Source: Norana najaformis
Taxonomy: Eukaryota; Annelida; Clitellata; Crassiclitellata; Hormogastridae
Assembly: GCA_964023275.1 (NCBI GenBank)
Contig: OZ029921.1
Location: 3,996,955 to 4,060,954, forward strand
Length of the DNA: 64,000 bases
Reading direction: 5' to 3'
Both the position numbers and the translations under genes were made by a program. Shown here in pieces: positions 32,270-43,346 of this stretch (positions are counted from its first letter, which is position 1; the number at the start of each line of letters is the position of its first letter). A model generated the notes under the pieces. The model had not been told where the DNA came from. It ran no database searches and worked only from the letters and a program-made list of their open reading frames with translations.

Positions 32270-32545
32270 GTAAGACTGCTGGTATGTCGTCTGTTTTTCT
32301 ACCCCACCCTCGTTTATACTACCCTACCCATCTTAAACTACCCTCCCCTTCCCTTCCTTCCTCTTTCCCAATCGCGAAATGGATTTAACGGACCGGAAAT
32401 GAAGAGACGCGTCGTCGTTAGGTGGCGCCAGGAACAAGCGGATGTCAGGCCGAAACGGGAAATAAGAGGGATTGGCAGGAAGAGCAAGAACCGTTCTTCT
32501 GCTTCTATGGCGTCTTCCGGTGCTTAAAGCCGTGAACGGTTTACT

Positions 32546-32690
32546 TGGAATGGCGGATTCGTAAGGCGCCGATCTGTCACCGACGGACGAGTCTGGGGTT
32601 CAAATCCTGGTGAGTTGGGTTATGAGTCGATAAAGCAACTCTGGAATTTTCTCGGGGGCGCTACATAGAGTGAGCTTATGATTAAGATTG
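32546..32690 (+). mobile_element. tRNA-derived SINE-like element
   Basis: Head with GGATTCGTAAGGCGCC and B box GGGGTTCAAATCC (32594-32606); tail ends in GGGGGCGCTACATAGAGTG. It is decayed and not assigned to family 1 or 2. Confidence 0.45.
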
Positions 32691-33279
32691 GAAATTTGTA
32701 GTAGTAGTCCAATGTTTAACGACAGCTTATGGTATTAAAGGCCGTTGACGTCGCCCTCCTCCTTTATCCAGGCTTGGGACTGGCACTACCCGACCAAAGG
32801 CATTGGCGGAGTTGGAAATTTTTAGTCCCAAGACCACTCAAGTGTATGAGGAGGACGATTGCAGAAAAGGGTGTATACTTGTAACTGCTTTACCATACCC
32901 TACCTTGTGTACTTGTAACGCCTTAAACTTTACCATTCCCTACCTGGCTTACTTTACTCGATTGTTACGATGGTTTTGAGGAATTGACAAAACAGCGATG
33001 AAAATAATGGTAACTAGATTGGAGGTATTTAGAAATAAGACAATGTGAGGTAATATGAAGTAAAGTGACGCAATGCTGTGCTAGGTAAGGTAGCAGCATA
33101 AGGCATATGAAGGTAAGTAAGGTCAAGGTAAGATAATGTGAGGTCAAGTAAGGTAATGAGGTAAGTCAGGGCAGGCTAAGGTAATGGGACGTAAGGTAGG
33201 GTATGGGTCATCAGAAGTGTTAAAGGCGTGTAACCCCTAAAAATCCCGGCAACTAAAACATTGCATCTAGAAGGGCATA
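32691..33279. other. Intergenic with degenerate AAGGT/AGGTA repeat
   Basis: Imperfect AGGTAAGGTAAG-type repeats lie at about 33045-33205. No gene supported. Confidence 0.5.
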
Positions 33280-33500
33280 ATTATTATAATTAGTAATGCT
33301 CTTTTAATATTTATTCATAGCAACTGATACCTTGACAACATTATTATAATTAGTAATGCTCTTTTAATATTTATACATAGCAACTGATACCCTGCCAATA
33401 TTAATATATTTTAATATATATTAGTAATGCTCTTTAATATTTATTCATAGCAACTGATACCTTGCCAATATTATTATAATTAGTCTTTTCATATTTATAG
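33280..33500 (+). repeat. Tandem repeat, about 3.4 units of 60-72 bp
   Basis: Units share TTATTATAATTAGTAATGCT, CTTTTAATATTTATTCATAG and CAACTGATACCTTG. Confidence 0.9.
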
Positions 33501-33814
33501 CATATGTTTTTTTTAAACATATATTTCAAAATAAATATTTAAATATAACATATTTTTGTCTAAATATTTTAAAGAAATTGGGAGGACATGACCATGAATG
33601 TCCCACGACCTAAATATTGAGACATCTGTCCTATTTTTATCGACTTGTATAAAAATCAGGCAAAGCTGCGTCCAAAACTCGGACAGCCAAAAGACAAAAA
33701 TAATGAACACAAATTCGACCACAACTGTTTTTCATTGTTACCGGACACTAAGTCAAAAAGTACACTAGTGTCTGCTGTGAACTCCAACTATAGATATGGC
33801 TGGTTAGTTACATT

Positions 33815-34055
33815 GGTTAACGCGTACGCCAAGGCATCATTGAGCGTGAGGATGCCGGTTCGCATACCGACAGTGGCTATATTTAAGAGATTTTAATCTC
33901 GTGCTAGCACGGTCCGTACACGGGGACCTAAAATGGCAGGGCGCCCACTCAAATGGGCAGCGGTGGTGAATGGTCTGACCCGATAAATTCAGTGAAAAAT
34001 GAGCAGAGTCGAGGCCACACGGTTGCTATATAAAAATGTGTACATTTACATTTAT
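33815..34055 (+). repeat. R1, 3' part, copy 3
   Basis: Shares GAGGATGCCGGTTC, GAGATTTTAATCTCGTGCTA, GCACGGTCCGTACACGG and GCGGTGGTGAATGGTCTGAC with the other R1 copies. Confidence 0.7.
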
Positions 34056-34167
34056 GGCTTTTACAGATTGATCGTAAACCTCGGTTTACTGCGTTTTGCC
34101 AACACCGTAAATAACTTAGATTATAAAATAGCTAACATTCAAAGACGAAAGTAAATTAAAGACAGAC

Positions 34168-34346
34168 CTGAATGATGTATGGCGCTGTGATAGCTTCCCA
34201 AATTTCCTGCTTCCCAAGTCTTTGAAGAGTAATCATCCGTATTGTTGCCGTAAAAGCCTGATCCAGTTCCGAAACGGTCCACCATTTTCCGTCCTCCCGG
34301 ATTATCTCACTTCCGCCCAAGATACGCGACATGTACTGATTTTGAT
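34168..34346 (-). CDS. Candidate coding exon, unassigned
   Basis: On the minus strand a 55-codon frame starts with ATG at 34332-34330. It reads MSRILGGSEIIREDGKWWTV, then SELDQAFTATIRM, then QRLGKQEIWEAITAPYIIQ, and ends at CAG followed by GTCTGT (a weak donor). If not spliced there it stops three codons later. An acceptor-like AAACAG ends just before 34346, in which case four extra codons (QNQY) precede the Met; a TATAAA also lies about 20 bp upstream of the ATG. The composition (Trp pair, mixed charged residues, no repeats) is convincingly protein-like and the opposite strand is not open. The family is not recognised. Confidence 0.35.
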
Positions 34347-34599
34347 CTGTTTATAGCCTACGCTAAAATGTGCTCCATGCAGTGTAATCGGCATGGTGAA
34401 CGCAGAGACTGGAAATCGAGCGTGTCCAGTATGTGTAAAACTGAAAAACAATTTAATGTAATACTGTAATGTTTAGTTACTACTGCAGTGCGCTAACCGT
34501 AATAGTAAGCTCGAGATTTCTACTGCGCCAAACGAGAGCTAAGTTGCGAGAACCAGATTAATCACAGGCGCTCTGTCAAAACAAAATCAGTAGGCTGGA
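34347..34599. other. Intergenic, nothing recognised
   Basis: No gene seen; GAGCTAAGTTGCGAGAACCAG at about 34538 resembles a phrase at 29267-29285. Confidence 0.35.
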
Positions 34600-34822
34600 A
34601 GGGTTCGGTTCCAGGTCAAGATCCACGAGTCAGGCAGGCCGGCAGTCAGACGGCTACGATGGATGGTGTTTGGAAATGGAGCGGAAAGACAGATAAGGGA
34701 AGAAGAAGAATCAGGACATGATTTGTGGAAGAGGAGTGTTTTCGCTTTTGAGTGAAAGACCTACGCAGAAATTGCAAGAGGTGAAGTGTTGGTGAGTTCG
34801 TATGATGGGCCAGAGTAAAGCT
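34600..34822 (-). mobile_element. LINE C-terminus and 3' UTR fragment
   Basis: On the minus strand it reads VFHSKAKTLLFHKSCP-type codons with an in-frame stop just upstream, then AACACCATCCATCGTAGCC and GTGGATCTTGACCTGGAACC. This is collinear with 9790-10072 (minus) and 49255-49406 (plus). Confidence 0.6.
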
Positions 34823-35162
34823 ATCTATCTGCCTCATCAGGAAATAGTCTACGACTATTGCGTCTTCATTAAAACGAAAATAGTGTGAATTATACAAAAT
34901 TAATTTGTCTCAAAGCAGTCAGCTTGCGCTGTGTTTACCATAATACTTCTATGTCTACAAGTATGGCTTCTTTATTAAAACAGAAAATGTAGAATAGTTT
35001 GTCTGATAGCATGAAACAATTATTGTGGCTGACAGTCAGATGTAACTGTACGGTTACCGACATTGTGTTAAGAGTTGCAGCCGAGTTCCTTAAACCGGTT
35101 CCCAGTGTCTAGCACATTTTGCATCGAAATTACATTACATGGCCACATTAATTTTGTATCTA
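34823..35162. other. Intergenic, nothing recognised
   Basis: AT-rich, frequent stops. Confidence 0.35.
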
Positions 35163-35235
35163 ATATAATCTGGAAACTTCTATAGCGCCTTCTTCGTAAT
35201 GCAAGAGACATCAATCCATGGTCGCTTATAAAAAA
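35163..35235 (-). mobile_element. SINE family 2, 3' fragment
   Basis: CTATAGCGCCTTCTTCGTAA and ACATCAATCCATGGTCGC correspond to the reverse complement of the family 2 3' end. Confidence 0.4.
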
Positions 35236-35559
35236 AATCGCATTCCCCGATAACAGTTCATTGAGCAACTATAGTCACGATCCGTGAAGACCTTGGGATA
35301 GGAAAGACGGGCTGCATGAGCTAGGCTATTGTAATTTTTATATTATAAGATAAGCTATTATAATTTTCATATTAAATCATTTAAAATAATACTAGAAGAC
35401 CATACTGCAACCAAAATGCTAATAAACGTTAAGCAAAACCGTCGCGCCTGAGATCAGACATTAAGATGACACTTGTTTGCTTAAACTGGGCACATTGGTA
35501 TCTGCTCTTAGCGGACATTACTCTAAGAAGTCTACGTCCGTGCGTGCGTCACTGTTGCC

Positions 35560-35889
35560 TTGGTCGATGCTGGAACATTTCTGCGGCAAGAATTCCTTAA
35601 AATGTTGGTAAATCAATCGCTAATTCCGTCGAATAATCACGAATCCGGTTTAATCCGGGATCCGACGAGCCGCAACATGTTCGAATTTGGTCTGGGGCAG
35701 ATGTCCAGCTTCTTCGCTGTCGTTAATTGGCTTGGAGCAGATCCGCCAAGCTGGAGGCAGGTGCTTAGCAATGGCAAACCCACGAAGACTGGACCGTCTG
35801 CCGGGAGTCTTTTCTCGTCGACAGATGGCGGGGCTCTGGTCTTGTTGATCTTGTTTATGCCGGAAGGTCTAAGGCGGATGCACCATTAA
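35560..35889. other. Open region on both strands, unassigned
   Basis: The plus strand is open for about 110 codons (first ATG at 35599) with phrases such as NMFEFGLGQMSSFFAVVNW. The minus strand is open for about 67 codons over the same bases (VFVGLPLLSTCLQLGGSAPS). GC content is raised relative to the flanks. Either strand could be an exon or an old transposon fragment; neither was recognised. Confidence 0.25.
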
Positions 35890-35949
35890 CGACGACAAAG
35901 ACGAAATTATGATGATGGTCTTTCGGGTTAGATAATCGCTTGCGTCGTT

Positions 35950-36280
35950 GTTGTTGTCATCATCATCGTCGTCGTCATTCTCCTCATTTTTATCTTCATC
36001 CTACTCGTCGTTATCAATATCATTACCATCAACATCATGTATGTATGTATGTATGTATGTATGTATATATGCATGCATGTTTGTATGTATGTATGGATGG
36101 AAATATGCTTGTATATATGCACGTATGTATGTATGTATGTATGTATTATGTACATATGTATGAAAGTATGCATCTGGCTATTTACGTAGCGCAGCTTCAT
36201 AACATCTCAAAGGCGCTATGCATCGTTAAGATTCATCATCATCATCATCATACATCATCAGTATCAGTATCATCGGCAGC
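35950..36280. repeat. CAT/CGT triplet and ATGT microsatellites
   Basis: CAT/CGT triplets (about 35955-36030), ATGT tetranucleotides (36037-36160) and ATC triplets (36230-36280). Confidence 0.9.
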
Positions 36281-36532
36281 AAAATGATAGCGTTGATAAT
36301 GGGCGTTGATGACGATCATCATTATCACCGGAGGAGGGAGAGGAGGAAGAGAGGAGGGGCAGCGAAGAAGGAAGAAGAGGTGGAAGAGGGCGTGAATGCG
36401 AAAGATGGATTTTCCTGAGTGACGAGACTTCGAGAGACTTAAGGTTGCAAACACGATTCTTCAATACATCTAATATAAAGGTGTATGTTCCGCGTTTATG
36501 CGGCCGATTATGACAAGATGAAAGACGGTTTC

Positions 36533-36668
36533 ACGTTAGTATAAGTGTAATTGTACATTAGTGTAAGTGTAAATGTACGTTAGTGTAGGTGTAAATGTAC
36601 GTCAGTGTAAGTGTAAATGTACGTTAGTGTAAAAGTGTAAATGTACGTTAGTGTAAGTGTAAATGTTA
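36533..36668 (+). repeat. Tandem repeat of about 22 bp, six units
   Basis: ACGTTAGTGTAAGTGTAAAT repeated with few changes. Confidence 0.9.
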
Positions 36669-36683
36669 GCGGTTTTATGTAGA

Positions 36684-36778
36684 TACCGTTTGGCCTCGAC
36701 CCTGCTAATTTTTCGTTGAATTTATCGGGTGAGATCCTTCACCACCGCAGCCCTTTTGAATGGGGAGCTGTGGGATGT
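36684..36778 (-). repeat. R1, 3' part, inverted copy
   Basis: Reverse complement of GTGAAGGATCTCACCCGAT, AAATTCAACGAAAAATTAGC and GGTCGAGGCCAAACGGT. Confidence 0.7.
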
Positions 36779-37440
36779 TTCAAGTAAGATTCAGAAGCTA
36801 ATTAAGGAGTAAGTAGAAGCTTCAGCGCATCAAATGGAACTTTAGTGGATACAGAAGCTGAGAAAGGGAGTTTCAATGAGAAAACTCGGACATAATTTCC
36901 CCGAGGAAATTTTTTGAAGACGTTTTTAATTATCGGTACAAGCTGGGAGCGCCACTGAGTAGTTTGTTCTGTAAGCGGCGCTATATAAATGCAAATATAC
37001 AATATTATACAAGTAATGGTTTTGAATAGTACTTCAGCCTCAGCCCAAAGTTCTTTCAGCGTCACGGCCACACCTTTGAGGTCTGCCGATTGTAGAGACG
37101 TTTGGCAAATGGACGACTGCTTGCCCTACCTTTCATAATTGTCTTATCTTGTCTTGTCTTGTCTTTAGCCGTCTTCGATCCGCACCATGAATGTCTCCAG
37201 ATATCTCTCTCTTCAGTTGTCCTCAGTAACTGACTCGTGGTTAATCCTGTCCAAGACCTTATGTTCTTCATCCATGCGTTCGTGGTCTTCCGCGTGCTAG
37301 CTATCTAGGCGTTGCACCTGCATTACTTCTTTCTCCAAACTTTCACAATTGCTTATTTATAAAGTGTCACAAGAGAACGCAAAAACCCCGAACTGCAATT
37401 GGCATATGTAATACATTTTGCTTATATGTGCTTTTCGCCA
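36779..37440. other. Intergenic with one SINE tail
   Basis: GGCGCTATATAAATGCAAAT at about 36975 is a SINE-type tail. No gene supported. Confidence 0.45.
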
Positions 37441-37444
37441 GAAA

Positions 37445-37750
37445 AGACTAATGGCATTTGGGTCACGTCAGGTGACGTATAGCCCTATGGACCGATCGCA
37501 AATGTGTGTCAGGTCAAAGTGGACTAAAGGTTAAGAGCGGAATTGTAAGACCCTAATTGCTTATTCTGACTGGCTGCAGATGCGGTCTCATCCGGGACGG
37601 ATTATGACGTCTTCATTAGGCTTACCATTTGTGCATCTAGCTATGAGTCATCGCCGTAACTCATTCTGATTGGCTGAAATTGTTTCTTTTGGGACGCGTT
37701 ATGATGTCATAAAGGTTGTTCGTCATTGGTTGAAACAAGGTCAGCGCCTT
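37445..37750 (+). promoter_or_regulatory. Duplicated CCAAT/CRE-like segment
   Basis: Two copies about 100 bp apart share ATTCTGAYTGGCTG (inverted CCAAT in the second) followed by GGGACG and TTATGAYGTC (CRE-like TGACGTC in the first). A third GTCATTGGTTGAAAC follows. Upstream, GGTCACGTCAGGTGACGTA is a near-palindromic pair of CRE half sites. It could be a promoter remnant or a repeat; no transcript start is visible. Confidence 0.3.
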
Positions 37751-37964
37751 ATTAGGCGATATCCTTATATGGCCTTCTATGTGAAAAACATTGCCTTATT
37801 TGGTCATAATAACGATAGATTACGGATGAAGAACATACAGAACGGAAGCTGGATGTTAACTGCGTCTTTATTGTTTGTTATCGGGCCTACCATCAGGAAT
37901 TTATATGGCGACGTTAGACATGTCATTTCGCCGTATCGAACGAACATTATTTTTATTTATTATC

Positions 37965-38290
37965 ACGTATATATATATATATATCCCTCCTAATATAGAC
38001 TAATATATATAAATATAATTATATTATCCCTCCCAATATGAATATAATATATTATATACACATACAATCCTCTACTATATTATATATGATTTCAATTAAT
38101 TATGAACATACTCATACCTCCTAATATATTATATATATATATATATATATTATATACATATACACATACCCGTCCTAATTTATTATATATACATGCATTC
38201 CAACAGTATATATATATGCGCTTTAGCCTCATACATGAAAACCATGCACAGATATACACATACATGTATGTCACAAAATCAAAACAAAGA
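37965..38290 (+). repeat. AT-rich TATAT block, copy 1
   Basis: Units of about 55 bp with CCTCCTAATATATTATATAT. Ends with TTATATATACATGCATTCCA, as does copy 2 at 40035-40375. Confidence 0.85.
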
Positions 38291-38393
38291 CGCCCTTGGA
38301 CTACATTAGATTTCCGGTTTTGGGCGAGGACTGTCTGCAGAATTTCTAAATTATAACAACCGCTAAGTCAAAAATTTTCAAACGGAAGGAATA

Positions 38394-38861
38394 GGGCTGC
38401 CAACTTTTGATTCTGCCAATCCGGGACGCCCGCATAGTCACTCGATATGCCAGTAGCAATTTACCCTGTCCACATCATCGTATCTAGAGTCAATTCATCA
38501 AGAGACAAGTGGCCTATATATAAAATTTGAATCAACGTCCAGAGCAAAACGTTTATTAAATTCCAGTAACTTACCAGGCTTCAGGGCATAGCACGAGCCA
38601 AGTTCATATATACATATGCATGATGTATGCATTTTGCAGATGTCATTTATTGGGTCTACTAACCTAACTACCCTCTATTCTATGTCACTGTGTAAAACTT
38701 ATTTACGGCCGGCTGTTCGAGTTTAGTGTGCGAAAAGAACAACATTTGGTGAAGTGGCTATTTACAACAAGTTCCGGGACAATTTGGGATCAATCCGGGA
38801 CACGGGACTCAAAAGGCCGATTCCGGGTCTGTCCAGGCGAATCCGGGACGGTTGGCAGCCC
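38394..38861. mobile_element. TIR element, 468 bp, TA-flanked
   Basis: The ends are GGGCTGCCAAC at the left and its complement GTTGGCAGCCC at the right. Both ends carry ATCCGGGACG just inside, and TA lies immediately outside each end (38392-38393 and 38862-38863). The right part has several CCGGGAC repeats. There is no transposase ORF. This structure fits a non-autonomous DNA transposon; the superfamily is not assigned. Confidence 0.7.
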
Positions 38862-38863
38862 TA

Positions 38864-39254
38864 GGAGAGAAATTGCGAAAAAAAATAGGAAAATAAAAGT
38901 GAGAAATCGCGAAAAAAAATTGCGAAACTTAGAAAAACGAACATGATGAGTCGAGAGTGAATAACAGAGAGCAAAAACTATGAAAAACTAGGGGAAAAGA
39001 GCCGTAGAAGCCTATGGGAAAACCGGCCGAAGAAGGCGAATAACTAAAAAGGCATAAGAAATTTTGAAGACTTTAAATCTTCAAAGCTTCTAAAGGCCCG
39101 GCGAAATTTTTGAGACACGAAAGTGGTCTTCAGTCCTGAACAGGTTTTTTGATTGTCGTCAGAAGTATTCCACTACACAACCCATGGACAACGGCTGTAG
39201 AGTTTGTCCCTTTATCGTGAACCTTAACATTGCGTAGCAGTCATTTCTTTTTGG
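38864..39254. other. Intergenic, A-rich, nothing recognised
   Basis: GAAAAA-rich DNA with no supported feature. Confidence 0.4.
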
Positions 39255-39795
39255 TCTAACATTATATACACGTACATACCTACATCCATAACATCCATAC
39301 ATACACATATATGCACATATACACACATATACATACACATACAAACAGACACACATACATGCATACATAAATGCACACATACACATACATATAAACACAT
39401 ACATCCATGCATACATACATACACACATGTATACAAGCATATCTACATTCATACATATATACATACACATGTATACATACATGCTTACATACATACATTC
39501 ATACAAACATACATACATAATACATACAAACTTACTTATATACATAAATACCTATCTACATACATACATACATACATACATACTTACAAACATACATTCA
39601 TACATATATACATATACATGTATACATACATTCATACAAACACACATACATAATACATACAAACTTACTTATATACATAAATACCTATCTACATACATAC
39701 ATACATACATACTTACATACATACATATATACATATACATGTATACATACATTCATACAAACATACATACATACATACATACATCTATACATACA
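39255..39795. repeat. CATA/CACA microsatellite, 540 bp
   Basis: Long CATACATACATA tracts. A block of about 125 bp (CAAACTTACTTATATACATA plus flanks) is directly repeated at about 39528 and 39660. Open frames here are repeat artefacts. Confidence 0.95.
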
Positions 39796-40034
39796 TCTTG
39801 CAAATGTTCGTCTATAGAGTGTTGACTATTGAGAGCTGTCATGCAGAAGCATCATCGCTTTTGTGCGGCACAAATTGAATTTCCAAGGGAACTTAGACTA
39901 AACATAACCTCTGCCCTCCTTCGAGAGAATTTGTCTGCGTTCACAGCTGCACAATGGTCTCCTCTATGGGCGAATCCTAATTGAGAGGGAGAAGTGTGTC
40001 TGTGCAGAAATATTAGATCTATATACCCATACAA
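39796..40034. other. Intergenic, nothing recognised
   Basis: No supported feature. Confidence 0.35.
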
Positions 40035-40375
40035 ATAGGCACATACATATACATATACATCCCTCCTAATATAGACTATTATATATATGAATATAATATA
40101 TTATCCCTCCTAATATATTATACATATGAATATAATATATTATATACATATACATTCCCCTAATATATTATATATGAATATAATATATTATGAACATATT
40201 TATACCTCCTAACATATTATTTATATGATAGTGTAATATATGATATACATATACCCTTACTAATTTATTATATATACATGCATTCCAACAATATATATTA
40301 TACAGTATATATATAGATATATTTGTACAGATATATATACACAATATATATATATATTTATACATAGATGTTTCT
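40035..40375 (+). repeat. AT-rich TATAT block, copy 2
   Basis: Paralogue of 37965-38290, same orientation, about 2.07 kb away; shares CCTCCTAATATAGACTA at the left and TATATATACATGCATTCCAA at the right. Confidence 0.85.
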
Positions 40376-40454
40376 TATAAGTGCATGCAATATAATAGTC
40401 CTGCCAGGAACAGATGCGTAGTCAAATACACAGCCCTTAACATGCATTAATCTG

Positions 40455-40525
40455 ATCTAATCTAACGACTGATATAGCGCCATTATAACAATGCGCAAGG
40501 CATCAACCGATGGTCCCTTCAAGTA
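40455..40525 (-). mobile_element. SINE family 2, 3' fragment
   Basis: GATATAGCGCCATTATAACA, then TGCGCAAGGCATCAACCGAT, the reverse complement of the family 2 tail. Confidence 0.5.
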
Positions 40526-40924
40526 GAAACTATAGTCAAAAAATCATAATCCGTTGAAGAAGCTTAATCGAAATGATACGACGCCTATTCAAACGCATTT
40601 TAGAATTTGAACTGTGCATGCACACGAACACCACCCATGCGTGAACGCACATGTTCGTTCATGCGTTCATATGTAAAGCCACAGATTGTGGACAGTATCA
40701 CCAGTATGTTGAAGCAGCTGTATGTATACATTGTTGCCCAGTATACTTGCAAGTATGCATATAGTACGGTCATTTTACTTCAGGCGACGTGTTGTATTAG
40801 TTTCTGAATGTTTAGCCACGCACAACGCGGTCTCCTATAGATGTAGAGTATTAAAAATGCATCTCTGCTGTCACGCTCAATATACAAGAACACTTATATC
40901 TGTATATATACACTTAATAGCGAC
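40526..40924. other. Intergenic, nothing recognised
   Basis: No supported feature. Confidence 0.35.
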
Positions 40925-41090
40925 AATACATGCATATATGTACATACATACATACATACATGCATATATACATACACATACATACACACAAATAAACATA
41001 CATACACACATACATACATACAGACATACATACACACATACATACATACATACACACATACATGCATATATACATGCATACATATGTGAA
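40925..41090. repeat. CATA/CACA microsatellite
   Basis: CATACATACACACATA tracts. Confidence 0.95.
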
Positions 41091-41510
41091 TCCTATATTA
41101 TATACTTAATGGCAACAATATCTAGCGCCTATATAAATATATATATGCATATATGTATGAATAGGATGCTGACGTCTGTCCCGAGCTGAATACTGGCAGA
41201 TGCCCACAACGGCGATTGTGTGGGGGAAGAGGGAGCGGAGATGAGGAGGGAGGGTGGGTAGAATGGTGGAGGGCTGTGTCCGTCGTGCGACTGCGGGGTA
41301 GGGAGGGAATGAATGGGGAGGGTGCTCGGAACAAGAGCACCCGTCTGGTGCGTCGGCTGCGGTGGTTAAGGGGCATATGAGCCGATTCCAAAGCCGTCTG
41401 TGATGTATGGGGCCATCGACAACGCAAAGTAGCCAATCGATATTTAGATAGCCGCACTTACTGGCGCTATATACGTCTCATATCAGCTGTAGAGGGAGAG
41501 AGACAGAACG
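41091..41510. other. Intergenic, GGGA-rich
   Basis: A G/A-rich patch (about 41220-41320) makes a Pro/Arg/Ser-rich minus frame; not counted as a gene. Confidence 0.35.
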
Positions 41511-41605
41511 AGAAAGAGAAAGAGACAGACAGACAGACGGACGGACAGACAGACAGAGACAGACAGACAGACGGACGGACAGACAGACAGACAAGCAGGC
41601 AAATA
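41511..41605. repeat. CAGA/GACAGACG microsatellite
   Basis: CAGACAGACAGACGGACGGA repeated. Confidence 0.9.
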
Positions 41606-42619
41606 AGAAGACAGAATCAGCCACTAAATACAGACCCGCAGAGAAATAGGTAGACACATTAATGCATATATATATATATACGTACATAAATATATAACCA
41701 AGCTAGTTTAGGTATGTTTGCAAGTATGTAAAGTAGTAGTAGTTGTCAGTAGATTACCAGACTTACTCAGTAGTCGTTGCTGGCCAGTGCGTAAGCAGTG
41801 AAGCGAATGATTTATTAGGCCCTTACTTCAGAGCAGAAAGACAGCTAGCCAGTATCCTCAAGCTACAGCGGTCAAATTCTTAGAAACGGATGGGCCACAA
41901 GTTACACTGTGTGGAAGGACTATTACTGGTGGCAGGCAGTACAGGTGAGCTATGGAATGCAGGAGTGTAGCTTAGTCAAAGGGGCAAGCTGAGAAATCTA
42001 CAGTTAGCATCTTCCAGGTCAATCCGGGGCTTTATAACTAAGCACGAGAGGTCCACGTGATAGCCAGATGGATGTCCACGAATAAACAGAAAAGACTTCG
42101 GAGAATCAGAACCAAAAGGCACACGAAAGCTGATGTCAGCGGGCAGACAGACTCCGGTCTGAATCGCCTAGCAGCCAAAAGGAATGCGCCCAGAGCCTAG
42201 AGGATTCAGGTAGAAAAAAGCTCGCAGAATGCACAAAGGGAGACTGCTCGGTCTCTTGACTAAGATCAAGGTGCAGATAGGAGACAACTTCACGTGAGTC
42301 TCGTCAGATGGGAGATTCGCACATCGAGAAGAGTTCAGACATCGGGCAGAAAGGTCTTAGTAAAATGTAGAGAGGACAGTCTAGCGTCTTCTGGCGCTAC
42401 AGTAATCGTTATGGATAGAATAGGCTAAGGTTTGTCGTAGACTAAGTCGCTTGCTCCTCAATTGAACTCTTGAACTAGAATCTCGCTCGCGTTGCAACAG
42501 ACTATATTGTATTCGTGTGGTAAATGACAATCTGAAATAAACGACGGAAAACCGAACAGTGTCAACTGGACGTGAAACCCTATATCCCAATTGGTGGTGC
42601 AAGAAATGAACACTATCAC
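41606..42619. other. Intergenic; short basic frame
   Basis: A 42-codon frame with ATG at about 42070 (MSTNKQKRLRRIRTKRHTK) lies here, but it is AG-rich and unsupported. Nothing else recognised. Confidence 0.3.
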
Positions 42620-43035
42620 AAATACATCCATACATACAACATACATACATACATACATGCATACATACATGCAACATACATGCATGCATACATACTAACA
42701 TACATACGTACATTAATTCATACTTATGTACATAAGTACATACATGCAGTAATTCATACATATATGCATATATATACTTACATAAATGCAAACTGAAATA
42801 CACTCATACAAGCAAGCATATATGCATACATACATACATACATACATACATTAGGGATGGGGAGGAGAGGAGAGGAGACGAGAGGAGCGGAGAGGATAGG
42901 ATAGAAGAGGAGAGGAGATATAACAGGCTATAGGATAGAATAAGATAGGATAGAATAAGACAAGATAGGATAAGTTGGGATAGCATAAGATAGGATAGGA
43001 TAGAATAGGATAGGATAGAAGAGGAGAGAAGTTCA
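42620..43035. repeat. CATA then GGATA/GGAGA microsatellites
   Basis: CATACATACATA tracts to about 42850, then GGAGA and GGATA pentamers to about 43030. Confidence 0.95.
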
Positions 43036-43291
43036 CATGAGCAAGATGAGTTCCATATATATGCATAGAAGCATGGCCCTATATGTTTACATTTCATTTG
43101 GGCTGCTATGTTGTCATGCGCGAATACATCTGTTCGTTCCAACATGACTCCTGCTGACATTTTCTACATTAAAAATATACGGGCAATACACTTTGATATT
43201 TGTTTACGGAATGACAGATTCATATTCGATGTCTAAAACTGATTCAGACTAGTTTTTAACTAATCTACGATCCCAATACAAAACTTCATTC

Positions 43292-43335
43292 AGGAGGGGA
43301 GGGGAGAGGGAGGGGGAGAGGAGGAGGAGGGAAAA
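43292..43335 (+). other. G-rich tract, possible G-quadruplex
   Basis: AGGAGGGGAGGGGAGAGGGA is followed by GGGGGAGAGG: at least four G-runs of three or more with loops of 1-3 nt. Confidence 0.6.
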
Positions 43336-43346
43336 TGGGGTTGTAG

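Noticed and set aside
39159..41189. Tyr/Cys/Met/Val-rich and Thr/Tyr/Ile/His-rich frames
   Set aside because: Translations of the CATA and TATG microsatellites.
41122..41457. Pro/Ser/Arg-rich minus-strand frame of 111 codons
   Set aside because: Derives from a GGGA-rich patch; composition follows the DNA bias.
42070..42196. 42-codon basic peptide frame
   Set aside because: AG-rich DNA readily gives Lys/Arg frames; no splice or family support.
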